A stretch of 64,000 nucleotides of DNA from Actinoalloteichus hoggarensis (GCF_002234535.1 NZ_CP022521.1:1426001-1490000); one strand, 5' to 3'; numbered from the stretch's first letter, positions 1 to 9,453 are shown. The notes: a model not told the origin generated them from the sequence alone. Numbers and translations: made by a program.

Positions 1-182
1 CCCGACTCGGCTGGCAGAAAGTCCGACCCGGCGACCCCGGCGTACCACCACGCGCACACGTCCTGCTGCACGCCATCTCCGAACGCCTCACCTGGAAAGC
101 CGAATACGACCGGGCCTTACTCGCCGCACAACCACCACCAGGCGGCGACACAGAACTTTCGGCAACTCCGCTCGCAGCCTGA
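1..182 (+). CDS. C-terminal fragment of an element-borne protein, possibly replication initiator
   Basis: An open frame enters from the left edge and ends at TGA 180-182. About 59 residues are visible, ending in a Pro/Gly-rich tail. In the frame I see a stretch with LTWKAEYDRALLAA but no motif I can assign. Position just upstream of xis and int in pSAM2-type elements is usually taken by the replication initiator or another element gene, so that identity is an inference from position alone. The stop lies 20 bases before the next likely start. Confidence 0.5.
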   Translation, partial: RLGWQKVRPGDPGVPPRAHVLLHAISERLTWKAEYDRALLAAQPPPGGDTELSATPLAA

Positions 183-202
183 TGACCTGGGGGAACAACG
201 AC

Positions 203-397
203 ATGACCGCGACCCGACTCGAACCACTTTGGACCGTCGACGACGTCTCCACCTACCTCGGCATCCCGGTGCACACGCTCTACGGCTGGCGAGCCAAGAA
301 CTACGGCCCACCCGCCCGCCGCATCGGCAAGTACCTCCGATACCGACCCGACGACGTCCGCCAGTGGGTGGATGCCCTCGACACCGAGGCGGCCTGA
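203..397 (+). CDS. xis: excisionase-like helix-turn-helix protein
   Basis: The product is about 64 residues and is built almost entirely of one winged-HTH domain of the excisionase/MerR type (WTVDDVSTYLGIP, then LYGWRAKNYGPP, then a basic wing and YRPDDVRQWVDAL). Such proteins bind the attachment region and bias the integrase toward excision. I chose ATG 203 because a G-rich ribosome-binding stretch (GGGGGAAC) sits about 9 bases ahead. An in-frame ATG at 182 overlaps the previous stop and would add 7 residues. The stop overlaps the integrase ATG (TGATG), so the two are probably translated together. Confidence 0.85.
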   Translation: MTATRLEPLWTVDDVSTYLGIPVHTLYGWRAKNYGPPARRIGKYLRYRPDDVRQWVDALDTEAA

Positions 398-1581
398 TGC
401 CGCGACCACCGCTCCCGCTGGGCACCCACGGCAAGATCAAGACTTATCACGTCGGCCCGAAGAGATACCGGGCTCGCTGCCGCTACCGCGACGTCAACGG
501 ACGAACCTACGAAGTCGAACGGTACGACTCGACACGAGCAAAGGCCGAGACACGACTCAAAGAGGCCGTCCGCGACTGGGTCCCGCCGCTGGCTTCCGCC
601 GAGATCACCGGAAATACTCGGCTTGCGGTGGTCGGCGCGGCCTGGCTGGCCGAGCTGGAAGCGGACGCCGAACGTGGGCATCTGTCCTGGGGAACGGTGG
701 ACACCTATCGAAGTCGGCTCAATGGAACGGTCGTTCCTGCACTGGGCGAACTGCGGATGCGGGAGTCCTCGCCCCAGGTGCTGGACGCTCTGTGCCGTCG
801 TATCCGTGATCAGTCCAGCGCCAGTTCGGCCAGAACCGTGCGGGCCGTGCTCGCTGGCATCTGCGCCTACGCCGTACGTGTAGGCGCGTTGGAGACCAAC
901 CCCGTGCGTGACATCGGCAAACTGGAGTCACGGAAAGCCCGGCACAAGCCCTCGGTCTCTCGTGCCCTGACCGCTGAGCAGGTGGTCGATCTCCTCGGCA
1001 AGCTGGACGCGGACTCGGCGGCGGTGGATGCGGATCTTCCCGACCTCATCCGCTTCTTCCTCGCGACCGGGGAGCGCACCGGGGAGGCCCTGGGGGCGTA
1101 CTGGTCCGACTTCGACGAGAAAGCAAAGCTGATCACCATGACCGGCAACGTCATCCGGGCCACGGGACGGGGCAAGATCCGCAACGACGGCAAGACCGAG
1201 AACTCCGGCCGTCCGATCCCATTACCCGACTGGTGCGTGCGGATGCTCGTCGAGCGGCGGGCCACTGCTCGCACGCTGGAAGGGCCGATCTTCCCGAGCA
1301 CGACCGGCACCGTTCGCGAGGCATCCAACGTCCGAAATCGGGCGTGGAAGCCGTTCACCGTGCGATCCGGCTACGACTGGGTCACCTTCCGCACCTTCCG
1401 TAAGACCGTGGCGACCCTGCTCGACGACGCAGGCTTGACCGCTCGACAGATCGCGGACATCCTCGGGCACGCACGCCCCTCGATGACCCAGGACGTCTAC
1501 ATGGGCCGCCGGTCGGTGTCCCGCCTCGGGGCCGATGCCCTCGGCGGGCTCGACGGGACAGCCCGCGAAAAGGCGGGGTAA
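397..1581 (+). CDS. int: site-specific tyrosine recombinase (integrase)
   Basis: The 394-residue protein has an N-terminal arm-binding region with a KYRARCRYRDVNG-like segment, a SAM-like core-binding domain near residues 75-170, and a C-terminal catalytic domain. Catalytic box I is seen as ATGERTGEAL, box II as FRTFRKTVATLL, followed by ADILGHARPSMTQ and the nucleophile in DVYMGR. This is closest to pSAM2-type Int. At the usual HxLR position of box II the residue three before the arginine is Arg rather than His, an unusual but not unprecedented change. It catalyses integration into and, with Xis, excision from the adjacent tRNA-Lys gene. Confidence 0.93.
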   Translation: MPRPPLPLGTHGKIKTYHVGPKRYRARCRYRDVNGRTYEVERYDSTRAKAETRLKEAVRDWVPPLASAEITGNTRLAVVGAAWLAELEADAERGHLSWGTVDTYRSRLNGTVVPALGELRMRESSPQVLDALCRRIRDQSSASSARTVRAVLAGICAYAVRVGALETNPVRDIGKLESRKARHKPSVSRALTAEQVVDLLGKLDADSAAVDADLPDLIRFFLATGERTGEALGAYWSDFDEKAKLITMTGNVIRATGRGKIRNDGKTENSGRPIPLPDWCVRMLVERRATARTLEGPIFPSTTGTVREASNVRNRAWKPFTVRSGYDWVTFRTFRKTVATLLDDAGLTARQIADILGHARPSMTQDVYMGRRSVSRLGADALGGLDGTAREKAG

Positions 1582-1606
1582 ACGCGGGGTTTGATCTCCA
1601 ATGCAA

Positions 1607-1632
1607 AAACCCCAGGCCTTTGACCTGGGGTT

Positions 1633-1633
<1 letters not shown>
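1607..1633 (-). terminator. hairpin terminator behind tRNA-Lys
   Basis: A perfect 10-bp stem (AAACCCCAGG 1607-1616 with CCTGGGGTTT 1624-1633) and a 7-base loop. Read on the minus strand it is followed directly by TTTTT, so it is a standard terminator for the tRNA gene. It may also stop plus-strand transcription from int. Its right arm touches the encoded CCA end of the tRNA. Confidence 0.85.
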
Positions 1634-1708
<75 letters not shown>

Positions 1709-2090
1709 ATGTTCACTTCTCTCGCTCCGCCGGAGGCCCTCCGTGCGGTGCGGCAGAACAGTAACACAGGCATCGTCGGACCCTGAAATCCGGCCCCCCT
1801 CTCCATCGGACCGGTGCCGGGAAGGGCGGGCGACGGCCGGCGCGGCGGTCGGGCGGGAGCCGCCGCGGCCTGCGGTGACTGGGAAGTGGATCGAGACTGA
1901 CGGGCTCCCCCATTAGGCTGATCGAAGAACCTCGGCGTCGATTGACCCGGGGATGCAACCAGGTGCGGTGTTGCGGCGTCTATCTGGGCAAAGAGGTTTC
2001 GGGAGTCACCGGTCAGGCCCGGGGCAGGCGTGACGCATGCCTCCGTTCAGGCTAGGTATCGAGCCGCTCGATAGCGGCATGGGGGAAACA
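1709..2090. other. intergenic region, no gene seen
   Basis: This 382-base stretch separates tRNA-Lys from the L,D-transpeptidase gene. I see no ORF with coding character and no convincing promoter pair, though a TTGACC at about 1940 could be a -35 element for the downstream gene. The tRNA promoter must lie in its first 100 bases on the minus strand. Confidence 0.4.
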
Positions 2091-3326
2091 GTGAGTAGAT
2101 CGCTTCGTGTCGGTGACCACGGCGGGCCGCGCGCGGTGCGCCGGACCGCGTCGGCTGTCGCCACCGGGCTTGTGGCGCTGTTGGTCGCGGCCTGCAGCTC
2201 GGCGGGCGGGGCCGGCGCGAGCGCGGGGGGCGGGGGCGGCCCCGAGACGTCGAGCGCGCCGCCCGCGCCGCCGGTGACGCTTGCGTTACCCGCCGACGCG
2301 GCCACGGACGTCGCACCGGGGGACCCGATCGAGGTCACCGCCGAGGACGGCGTGCTCACCGAGGTCGTGATGATCAATCCCGACGGCGAGGAGGTCGCGG
2401 GGGAACTGGCCGAGGACGGCTCGAGCTGGTCGCTGGCCGAGCCGCTCGGGTACGGCCGTACCTACACGCTCACCGCCACGGGGGAGAACGCGGACGGCGA
2501 GCCGGTCACCGAGACCTCGGAGTTCACCACCGCCACGCCGGTCCAACAGGCCTACGTCGGCTTCTCACCGCTGCCGGGCGCGACCGTCGGGGTCGGGCAG
2601 CCGTTGGCCTTCTACTTCGACGGCACGCCGATCCAGGACAAGGCCGCGGTGGAGGAGGCCATCTCCATCACCACGGAACCCGCGGTCGAAGGCTCCTTCT
2701 ACTGGTTCGAGGACACTCGAGCGCACTGGCGCCCCGAGGAGTACTGGGAGCCGGGCACGGTGATCACGATCGACGCCGACATCTACGGCAAGCACTTCGG
2801 CGACGGCGTCTACGGCAAGGAGAGCAGGCAGTCGACCCTGACCGTGGGCGACTCCTTCATCGCGCGTGCCGACGGCGCCGCCCATCAGCTGACCGTGGAG
2901 ATCAACGGCGAGGTGGTCCGCACGATGCCGACCTCGCTGGGCAAGGCCGACTTCCAGTCCTGGAACGGCGTGCACGTGGTCACGGAGAAGCACGCGCAGT
3001 ACACGATGGACTCCTCGACCTACGGCCTCGACGTCGCCTCGGGCGGCTATGTCACCGACGTCCAGTGGGCGACGCGGATCGCCAACAACGGCGAGTTCGT
3101 GCACGCGGCGCCGTGGAACGGGCTGCTAGGCCAGGCCAACGACAGCCACGGCTGCATCAACCTCTCCCTGGAGGATGCCAAGTGGTTCTACGACAACGTC
3201 AAGAGCGGTGACGTGGTGATCATCGAGAACGCGGGCGGCCGAGAGCTGCCCGGTGACGGTGGACGCGGTGGCTACAACGACTGGCAGATCTCCTGGGACG
3301 AGTGGAGCACCGGCGGCCGACGCTGA
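2091..3326 (+). CDS. L,D-transpeptidase lipoprotein with Ig-like domains
   Basis: The product makes 3-3 (meso-DAP to meso-DAP) cross-links in peptidoglycan outside the membrane. The N-terminus is a lipoprotein signal ending in the lipobox LVAAC, followed by a Ser/Gly-rich linker. Two bacterial Ig-like domains of about 100 residues follow, then a YkuD catalytic domain with HAAPW and the active-site motif SHGCINLS near the end. This layout matches the actinobacterial LdtMt2 family. I chose GTG 2091 because GGGGGAAACA precedes it; ATG 2079 and ATG 2037 are in-frame alternatives that would only lengthen the cytoplasmic tip. Confidence 0.93.
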   Translation: MSRSLRVGDHGGPRAVRRTASAVATGLVALLVAACSSAGGAGASAGGGGGPETSSAPPAPPVTLALPADAATDVAPGDPIEVTAEDGVLTEVVMINPDGEEVAGELAEDGSSWSLAEPLGYGRTYTLTATGENADGEPVTETSEFTTATPVQQAYVGFSPLPGATVGVGQPLAFYFDGTPIQDKAAVEEAISITTEPAVEGSFYWFEDTRAHWRPEEYWEPGTVITIDADIYGKHFGDGVYGKESRQSTLTVGDSFIARADGAAHQLTVEINGEVVRTMPTSLGKADFQSWNGVHVVTEKHAQYTMDSSTYGLDVASGGYVTDVQWATRIANNGEFVHAAPWNGLLGQANDSHGCINLSLEDAKWFYDNVKSGDVVIIENAGGRELPGDGGRGGYNDWQISWDEWSTGGRR

Positions 3327-3337
3327 CCCGGACGGCT

Positions 3338-3371
3338 CCTCGTCGCACCGATTCCCTCGTCGCACCGATTC
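3338..3371. repeat. two adjacent 17-bp direct repeats
   Basis: The 17-mer CCTCGTCGCACCGATTC occurs twice in perfect tandem (3338-3354 and 3355-3371) just behind the L,D-transpeptidase stop codon. It probably arose by slippage duplication; no function is evident. Confidence 0.85.
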
Positions 3372-3820
3372 GATGACGCCGTTCCCGGGGGCGACCGGCC
3401 CGCCCACATGGTCAGGACGACGCCGGGCCGGCGTCCTGCGGCGGGAGCACGTCGGGACGTCGGCGATCGACCGAGCCGACGCGCAGTCGGCATCGCACTC
3501 GTAGCCTGCCGGTCCCGAACGGGAGCGACCGGATCGCGGCGCCTCCCGATCCGCCGCGCCGCTGTGCGTGACCGGACGGCGCGGCATGCCGCGGTGGAGC
3601 GTGGCCGTCTTCATCAGGCCTGCCGCGCCACACGGCGCGAGTCGCCGAGTCGGCCGGTCCGAAGTGGTGCCGAGGCGGCTCGGTGCGGCCGGCCTGAAGC
3701 GGCGATCGAGGGACGTGCCTCTCCACGCCTCCGAGTCGGATCTCGATGAACGACGCCGACGCCTACTCCGGTCATGGTCGAGGGCGGTGCCTGCGAACCC
3801 GCCACCACGGCGGACACGAG
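3372..3820. other. intergenic region, no gene seen
   Basis: About 450 bases between the L,D-transpeptidase gene and the tRNA-His terminator. Open frames exist on both strands, but they are Arg/Pro-rich, overlap each other, lack ribosome-binding sites and match nothing I recognise. I treat the stretch as non-coding. Confidence 0.4.
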
Positions 3821-3873
3821 AAAGGGCCCGGATCTCCAGGCCACGGCACTGCCGTGGGAGATCCGGGCCCTTT
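3821..3873 (-). terminator. long double-stem terminator of tRNA-His
   Basis: A perfect 17-bp stem (3821-3837 with 3857-3873) carries a second 8-bp stem inside it (CCACGGCA/TGCCGTGG). On the minus strand it lies immediately behind the tRNA-His 3' end. The hairpin is unusually long for a tRNA terminator. Confidence 0.85.
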
Positions 3874-3877
3874 CCGA

Positions 3878-3954
3878 TGGGGTGAGTGACGGGACTTGAA
3901 CCCGCGGCCTCCGGGACCACAACCCGGCGCTCTACCAGCTGAGCTACACCCACC
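3878..3954 (-). tRNA. tRNA-His (anticodon GTG)
   Basis: A full cloverleaf is seen on the minus strand: acceptor GTGGGTG/CACTCAC, anticodon stem CCGGG/CCCGG with loop TTGTGGT (anticodon GTG), and a GTTCAAG T-loop. It has the histidine identity marks, an encoded extra G at position -1 and C at position 73, and an encoded CCA at 3878-3880. Confidence 0.96.
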
Positions 3955-4065
3955 ACGACTCGACGGTGTCGAAGCCGCCGTGACGTGACATAGCTTAGCG
4001 CGTCCCTGTGCGGCGCTCGAAACGGGTTCCCCTTTCAGCGGGTCGCCCCGTCGCGAAGCCTCCGA

Positions 4066-4719
4066 TCAGGCCGTACCGTTCGTCCGTTCCTGCGCCAGCG
4101 CGGTGCCGCCCACCTCGGTGGTCTCACCGAGCAGCCTCTTCGCCACGGCCTGGACCTGCTCCGTCGTCGGCCCCGGCTGGGCGACGAACGCCGTCTGCCG
4201 GTAGTACCGCAGCTCGCGGATCGACTCCTTGATGTCGGCGAGCGCGCGATGCGCCAGTCCCTTCTCCGGCTGCGCGTAGTAGATGCGCGGGTACCAGCGC
4301 CTGCACAACTCCTTGACGGAGGAGACGTCCACCATCCGGTAGTGCAGATGGGCGTCGAGCTCCGGCATGTCGCGGGCGATGAAGCCGCGGTCGGTGGCGA
4401 TCGAGTTCCCTGCCAGCGGCGCGGTGCGGGCGTCCGGGACGTACTCGCGGATGAACTCCAGCACCCGGCGTTCCGCCTCGGCCGTCGTCACCGAGGAGCG
4501 CCGGACCTCCTCGGTGAGCCCGGAGCGGGAGTGCATCTCACGGACCACCTCCGGCATCCCGTCCAGTGCGGACTCCTCCGTCCTGATCACGATGTCCACG
4601 CCCTCGCCGAGCACGTTGAGATCGGCGTCGGTGACGAGCGCGGCGATCTCTATCAGTGCGTCGGACTTCAGATCGAGGCCGGTCATCTCGCAGTCGATCC
4701 ATACCAACCGGTCATTCAC
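4066..4719 (-). CDS. orn: oligoribonuclease
   Basis: This 217-residue DEDDh-family 3'-5' exoribonuclease degrades 2-5 nt RNA and linear pGpG left by other nucleases and c-di-GMP phosphodiesterases. The DEDDh set is visible: [24 protein letters not shown], and [11 protein letters not shown]. Length and residues match the family. The GTG start overlaps the stop of the upstream PH-domain gene in a GTGA, and there is no separate ribosome-binding site, so translation is probably coupled. It is the last gene of a six-gene leftward operon. Confidence 0.95.
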   Translation of the reverse strand: MNDRLVWIDCEMTGLDLKSDALIEIAALVTDADLNVLGEGVDIVIRTEESALDGMPEVVREMHSRSGLTEEVRRSSVTTAEAERRVLEFIREYVPDARTAPLAGNSIATDRGFIARDMPELDAHLHYRMVDVSSVKELCRRWYPRIYYAQPEKGLAHRALADIKESIRELRYYRQTAFVAQPGPTTEQVQAVAKRLLGETTEVGGTALAQERTNGTA

Positions 4720-6797
4720 GAGGAGGAGTTTAGGTGCTCGACCTGCCCCGTCCCGACGGGCGGCTGGTGTGTCGCGGTGCCGTCGCCGGTCGACTCCGCG
4801 CCGATCAGGAACGGTTGCAGCAGGTCGGGGACCGCCTCGTCGGCGATGCCCAGGGCCGCCTGCTCGCCGACGTCGATCACGGAGTAGGCGTTGCCGCCCG
4901 CCGCGGTGGTGGCGGTGAGGGTGACGAGGCCGGCCGAGCGTTGGAACACCGAACGACTGATGTTCCAGCCGATGATGCCCTCGCGTTCCAGCGCGACCGT
5001 GTTGCGGCTCAGCGAGCCGTGGCGGGTGACGAGGTACCGCGAGTCCAGCGAGTGCCCGAGACTGCGGTAGCGGTCGACACCGAGGAGCACTGCCGCAGGA
5101 ATCAACGCCGACGCGACCCAGGCGGGCCAGGACGGCCAGGTGCCCAGCAGAGCGAGCGCCCACAGCCCGCCCGCGAGCAGCAGCGTGGGGACCACGGCGC
5201 GGACCAGCCGACGGGAGAGCGCGGCGGCCGGATGCCGGCTCAGGTCGGTCTGGGTGGGGGATCGCTCCTGGCGAGACACACCGGCGGCGACGCGATGCGC
5301 CTCGTCCACCGGCGCGGGCGGAAGCAGCTGGCTGCTGTCGGGCGAGACGGCGCTGATGCCGACGGCGACCGCGTTGACCTGACCGGCCCGCGCCCCCCGG
5401 AGCAGCAGCGGCTCCTGCAACTCCACGCCGCGTAGCCGCTTCTCCTCCAGGGAGACCGCGCGGGTGGTCAACAGGCCGCGCCGTACGCGAATGGTGCCGT
5501 CCGTCTCGCGCGTGAGCACGTAGTTCCAGTACCGGATGGCGTAGACGACCAGCGAGAGGATGGTGCTGACGAGCAGCAGCGCGAGGATGACGCCGCCGAC
5601 GAGCACCCCGACGGGCAGCGCGTCGAGCCAGCTCAACCCGTCCTGGATCAGCCCGACCTCGTCCAGCGACAGCTCTTGGATCCACTGCATGCTCAGCCCG
5701 GCCAGCACACCGACGGCGGTGAGGCCCGCCAGGGTGAGCGGGGCGAAGCGCAGCCAGCGGGGATCGAGCCGGGACAGCACGGTACCGGTCTGCTCGACGT
5801 CGGTCCGTCCGGCGGCGTCCGCCTCGGGACCGTCCCCGGCCGCGACGCCCTCGGCGTCCGCGCCGGGCCGCGAGGCGGTGGCGGCGGTCGCGGCGGCGCG
5901 ATGCAGCAGGACCTGCCGCAGCCGTTCGGCCTCGGCCCGCGACACCGAGTCGAGGGTCATCTCATCGCTCAGCCCCGCGCCCTTCCGGCCGCCGGTACCG
6001 ATCTTCACCGTGGTGAGGCCGAAGACGCGGTGCATCAGCCTCGCGGTGAGGTCGACGGTGCGGATGCGTTCGCGCGGGACGGCACGTCGGGTACGGAACA
6101 GCCAGCCGGTGCGCAGCACCACCTGGTCCTCGGTGATGCGATATCGCGTGGTCAGCCAGCGCATCAGGCCGTTGACCAACAACAGGCCCGCGACGACCGC
6201 GGCGAGGCGGAACTGCCACTGATCGGCCCCCTGTACCACGAGCGCCAGGATCAGCACGGGGAGCAGACCCAAGGCCTCGTTGAGGGGCTTGACGGCGATC
6301 ATCCGCGCGTCGAGCCGCTGATCGGACTGCTCTGCCGCGATCAGCTCAGCCTCGGGCGGCGGTGGCGCGGACCCGCCGGGATGCCCGGTGAATCCGCCCC
6401 CTGCCGGTTGTGGGCCCGCGGGGTACGCCGGGGCTGCGGGATACGGCGGCCCTGCGGAGTACCGCGGTGCGGCGGGATACCACGGGCCGGTCGGGTACGG
6501 CCGGGCGGGCGGGGGCGCCTGTTCCCACGGGTCGGCCGTGGAACCCGCCGTCGGGGACGCGGGCGAGCCGTCGGCGGACGGCCCGACTGATCGGATGCCG
6601 TAGGCCGGGGTCGCCTGATCGTCGCGCACCGCATCGGGGTTCACCGCGGCGGCCGGGTCCGGAGACGGACCGGAGAGATCGGACCGCTCGCCGTCCCCCG
6701 GAGTCGGGCCCGGTCGAGCGTGCCGGACGCCGTTCTCCCCCGATTCGGGCCTACGGCTCGTTCCCGCGGCATGGCTCTCGGCATCACCGCTGGTCAC
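4716..6797 (-). CDS. large bacterial-PH (YdbT-like) membrane protein
   Basis: The protein has about 693 residues. The first 170 or so are disordered, with Pro/Tyr/Gly-rich repeats of the type YPAGPxYPAAPxY. The rest has several pairs of membrane helices, each pair followed by a bPH2 domain (for example [35 protein letters not shown] and [34 protein letters not shown], abbreviated here by position around residues 270-320 and 610-650). The smaller partner encoded just upstream makes the YdbS/YdbT pair known in Bacillus; the molecular role is not established. It starts with GTG in a GTGA overlap with its neighbour and ends in a GTGA overlap with orn. Confidence 0.85.
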   Translation of the reverse strand: MTSGDAESHAAGTSRRPESGENGVRHARPGPTPGDGERSDLSGPSPDPAAAVNPDAVRDDQATPAYGIRSVGPSADGSPASPTAGSTADPWEQAPPPARPYPTGPWYPAAPRYSAGPPYPAAPAYPAGPQPAGGGFTGHPGGSAPPPPEAELIAAEQSDQRLDARMIAVKPLNEALGLLPVLILALVVQGADQWQFRLAAVVAGLLLVNGLMRWLTTRYRITEDQVVLRTGWLFRTRRAVPRERIRTVDLTARLMHRVFGLTTVKIGTGGRKGAGLSDEMTLDSVSRAEAERLRQVLLHRAAATAATASRPGADAEGVAAGDGPEADAAGRTDVEQTGTVLSRLDPRWLRFAPLTLAGLTAVGVLAGLSMQWIQELSLDEVGLIQDGLSWLDALPVGVLVGGVILALLLVSTILSLVVYAIRYWNYVLTRETDGTIRVRRGLLTTRAVSLEEKRLRGVELQEPLLLRGARAGQVNAVAVGISAVSPDSSQLLPPAPVDEAHRVAAGVSRQERSPTQTDLSRHPAAALSRRLVRAVVPTLLLAGGLWALALLGTWPSWPAWVASALIPAAVLLGVDRYRSLGHSLDSRYLVTRHGSLSRNTVALEREGIIGWNISRSVFQRSAGLVTLTATTAAGGNAYSVIDVGEQAALGIADEAVPDLLQPFLIGAESTGDGTATHQPPVGTGQVEHLNSSS

Positions 6798-7333
6798 GTG
6801 GCGTCTCCCGGATTGGCCTCCGTGGTCGCGGTCAGCTCTTCGACGATGCGGATGCCCGTGTCCCGGTCCAGCCCCGTGATCTGGAGCGGCCCGGCCGCCG
6901 AGGCGGTGGTCACGGTGACGGTCGACAGGCCGAGCAGCTGTTGGAGCGGGCCGCGTTCGGTGTCGACGGTCTGGATCCGCGACGCCGGGGCGACCCGCCA
7001 CTCCTGATTCAGCCACCCGCTCTGCGTGTAGACGGCGTGCTCGCTGAGTTCCCAACGATGCACCCGGTACCGCCAGGTCGGCATGACGGCGACGTGCAGC
7101 ACGGCGATCCCGCCCGCGATCGCCGCGGCCGTGCCGAGCGGGATCGGCGGGTCGGGCCACAGCCAACGGCCTGCCAGCAGCGGCGCGATCACGATGACCC
7201 AGCCGAAGGCGCAGCGCAGCGTCCACCAGACGATCGCCTTGCCGCTGACACGGTGCTCGGGCGGGCGCAGCCGCGGGCCGTGCGGCGACCCGGCGCCGGT
7301 CTCTGTCGAAGTCACGGCCTCAGCCTGCCTCAT
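6794..7333 (-). CDS. small bacterial-PH (YdbS-like) membrane protein
   Basis: This product of about 179 residues has two membrane helices (around residues 35-80, with a WWTLRCAFGWVIVIAPLLAG-type first segment) and one bPH2 domain containing YRVHRWELSEHAVYTQSGWLNQEWRVAP and QTVDTERGPLQQLLGL at positions about 90-150. It pairs with the larger YdbT-like protein encoded directly downstream, with which it overlaps by GTGA. ATG 7333 is preceded by AGGAGTGAGG; GTG 7315 is an alternative start. No catalytic motif is present; a scaffold or membrane-complex role is inferred. Confidence 0.82.
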   Translation of the reverse strand: MRQAEAVTSTETGAGSPHGPRLRPPEHRVSGKAIVWWTLRCAFGWVIVIAPLLAGRWLWPDPPIPLGTAAAIAGGIAVLHVAVMPTWRYRVHRWELSEHAVYTQSGWLNQEWRVAPASRIQTVDTERGPLQQLLGLSTVTVTTASAAGPLQITGLDRDTGIRIVEELTATTEANPGDAT

Positions 7334-7344
7334 CGCCGTGTGCC

Positions 7345-8685
7345 TCACTCCTGGTCGGTGGAACGGGGCTCCGACGCGCTGCCGTCCACGAACAGCAGAC
7401 CGGTCGCGTCGAGATGCCCGAGGTCGCCGGTGAACGCCCGGCCCGCCGGGCCGAAGGACTGCGCGACGGTGTCCTGTTCCCGTTGCAGCTCCCAGCCCGC
7501 GCCCTCGACGAAGATCCGGCCGGTCTCGCCGGGTGGCAGCAGCGTGCCCTGGTCGTCGCGGATCGTCACCCGGATGTCGCGCGGCGGCCGTCCGACGGTG
7601 CCCGGGGCGCGACGCAGGTCGGCCGGGGTCGCGATGCTGACCCAGGACAGCTCCGTCGTGCCGTAGAGGTTGTGCAGCACCGGGCCGAACTCGTCGTGGA
7701 AGCGGGCCGCGATCTCGCCGGGCAGCTGAGCGCCGGTGGACACCACGGCCCGCAGGGCGGGCAGCCCCTCCGGCGGCGGCCCCGCCTCCACGAGGCCGCG
7801 CAGCATCGTGGGCCTGGTGAACATCGACGTGCAGCGATAGCGGCGCAGAGCCGACAGCATCGAGGCCGAGTCGGGTTCGCGCAGCAGGATCAGCGTCGCG
7901 CCGAGGACGACCGTCAGATGCAGCGCCGACATCCCCCAGGTGTGGGAGAGCGGCGCCGCCATCAGCGTCCGTTCGCCCGCCTCCAGTGGGATGCGGCCGA
8001 ACACGGTCGCGGCGGGTGTGATGCGCGAGGGCGTCCGGCTGGGGACGGCGGTGGCCAGCCCGTGGCTGGTGGAGGTGAGGACGACGACGTCCTCCGGATT
8101 CTGGCGGCGGGCTCGCGGCGTGGACTCCGAGTCGATGATCAACTGCTCGATGGTGATCGATGAGACCGGCGTCTCCGACCAGGCGGTGATCGTCGTCAGT
8201 GCCCGGTCGACGGCACGCAGCCTCGGGCGGAACTCGTGGTCGATGACGACGGTGTCCACCTGATGGTCTTCGAGGAACCGCGCGACCTGGGCGGGGGACA
8301 GGGCGTCGGTGAGCAGGAGGATCCTGGCGCCGAGTTTGCTGCCTGCCACCAGCGTCTCGACGAGCGCGCGGTGATTGCCGCACAGCACGCCCAGCCAGGA
8401 GCCCTCTTGGACGCCCTGGCCTGCCAGCCCGTTGGCCAGCCGGGCGGTGCGCTCGTTGAGCTCGGCGTAGCTGACCGCGCCGTGCTCGTCGATCACCGCG
8501 GGTCGATCCGGATGGCGGACCGCGCCCGTCGCGTATCCGAGGGGAAGGCTGGTGTTCCACCGCCACATGGCGGCGAGCATCCGGATCAGTCGGTCGGGAC
8601 GCATCGGGCGGAGCACGCCGTTGTCGATCAGCGTCCGGATACCGCGCAGCCCGGTTCGGGCGCTGTTCAGCGCCGACCGGCTCAT
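7345..8685 (-). CDS. AMP-binding (acyl-CoA synthetase-like) protein, degenerate
   Basis: The 446-residue protein has the fold signatures of the ANL adenylating superfamily: an N-terminal region with SYAELNERTARLANGL, NLYGTTELSW (A5 motif) and TGDLGHLD (A7 motif). Two things are missing. The phosphate-binding loop, normally like TSGTTGxPK, reads LTSTSHGLATAVPSR with no Gly-rich turn or lysine. The C-terminal lid domain that carries the catalytic lysine is absent, since the protein ends about 15 residues after A7. It may not activate carboxylates. It sits 11 bases upstream of the PH-protein pair in the same operon. Confidence 0.78.
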   Translation of the reverse strand: MSRSALNSARTGLRGIRTLIDNGVLRPMRPDRLIRMLAAMWRWNTSLPLGYATGAVRHPDRPAVIDEHGAVSYAELNERTARLANGLAGQGVQEGSWLGVLCGNHRALVETLVAGSKLGARILLLTDALSPAQVARFLEDHQVDTVVIDHEFRPRLRAVDRALTTITAWSETPVSSITIEQLIIDSESTPRARRQNPEDVVVLTSTSHGLATAVPSRTPSRITPAATVFGRIPLEAGERTLMAAPLSHTWGMSALHLTVVLGATLILLREPDSASMLSALRRYRCTSMFTRPTMLRGLVEAGPPPEGLPALRAVVSTGAQLPGEIAARFHDEFGPVLHNLYGTTELSWVSIATPADLRRAPGTVGRPPRDIRVTIRDDQGTLLPPGETGRIFVEGAGWELQREQDTVAQSFGPAGRAFTGDLGHLDATGLLFVDGSASEPRSTDQE

Positions 8686-8716
8686 CGCGGGCGCCCGCCG
8701 CCCGTCGGACGGCTGC

Positions 8717-9256
8717 TCATCGCCGGTCCAGCCGCTGCTCGAGGATCTGACCGGGCCAGCCGTCGTGATCGAAGGTCTCGACCGGCTCGAAGCCTCGGCT
8801 CTGGTAGTACCTGACGAGGCGACCCTCGCCGCCGCCCCAGCAGTCCAGGCGCAGCCGGTCGACACCCTGTCCGACGGCGAGCCGTCCGGCCAGCTCCAGC
8901 AGCGTGCCGCCGACGCCCCTGGCAGCCGGGTCGCGGCCGGACACCAGCGCGATCACGTACAGCTCGGGCATCGTGGTCGGTGGGATGTAGTCGGGCGCGG
9001 GGCCGAGCGCGATGGCGCCGAGCAGCCGATGGTCCTGTTCGGCGACGCGGACGTAGCCGGCGCGCACCCAGCTGGTGACGCGGTCCACCGCCTGCTCGCG
9101 CGCGGAGAACGGCGTCGAACCCCACTGCCCTTCGGAACCGTTCTCGCACAGCCACTTCACGGCATCGTCCAGCAGCGCGAGGACGCCCGCGATGTCCGAG
9201 GTGTCGGCGATCCTGATGGACCGGGCGAGCCGGTCGTCGGTGTCGGTTCCGCTCAT
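8717..9256 (-). CDS. GNAT family N-acetyltransferase
   Basis: This 179-residue single-domain acetyltransferase has the acetyl-CoA loop seen as DPAARGVGGTLLELA (Q/RxxGxG/A type) around residue 115, followed by a C-terminal YYQSRGFEPVETF that is typical of the family. The substrate cannot be told from sequence. Its ATG overlaps the stop of the small upstream gene (ATGA), and the AMP-binding gene follows 31 bases later, so it belongs to the same leftward operon. Confidence 0.85.
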   Translation of the reverse strand: MSGTDTDDRLARSIRIADTSDIAGVLALLDDAVKWLCENGSEGQWGSTPFSAREQAVDRVTSWVRAGYVRVAEQDHRLLGAIALGPAPDYIPPTTMPELYVIALVSGRDPAARGVGGTLLELAGRLAVGQGVDRLRLDCWGGGEGRLVRYYQSRGFEPVETFDHDGWPGQILEQRLDRR

Positions 9257-9453
9257 TCCCTAGAGGCTACGGACGCGGTGACCACCGCGTCACGCAACGC
9301 GGCGCGAAGCCTGCCGACCTCTAACGGGGCGAGTACGGCGGTCTCGCCTGGAGGCGCCACGATGACGATCTGACCTTCGTTGACGTAGACGGTCAGATCC
9401 CGCTTTCTGCCCGCCACATCCCGGCAGTTCACCGACCATTGGTTGCGGACCAC
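9253..9453 (-). CDS. small conserved hypothetical protein
   Basis: This 66-residue protein starts at GTG 9453, preceded by a GGGGTC stretch. It contains CRDVAGRKRDLTVYVNEGQIV and a hydrophobic turn IVIVAPPGETAVL, predicted as beta strands, followed by a short helix. It is conserved-looking and its stop overlaps the next start (ATGA), which supports it being real. The open frame continues upstream to 9795, but that extension is Arg/Thr-rich and has no coding character. I do not know its function. It appears to be the first gene of the operon that ends in orn. Confidence 0.7.
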   Translation of the reverse strand: MVRNQWSVNCRDVAGRKRDLTVYVNEGQIVIVAPPGETAVLAPLEVGRLRAALRDAVVTASVASRE

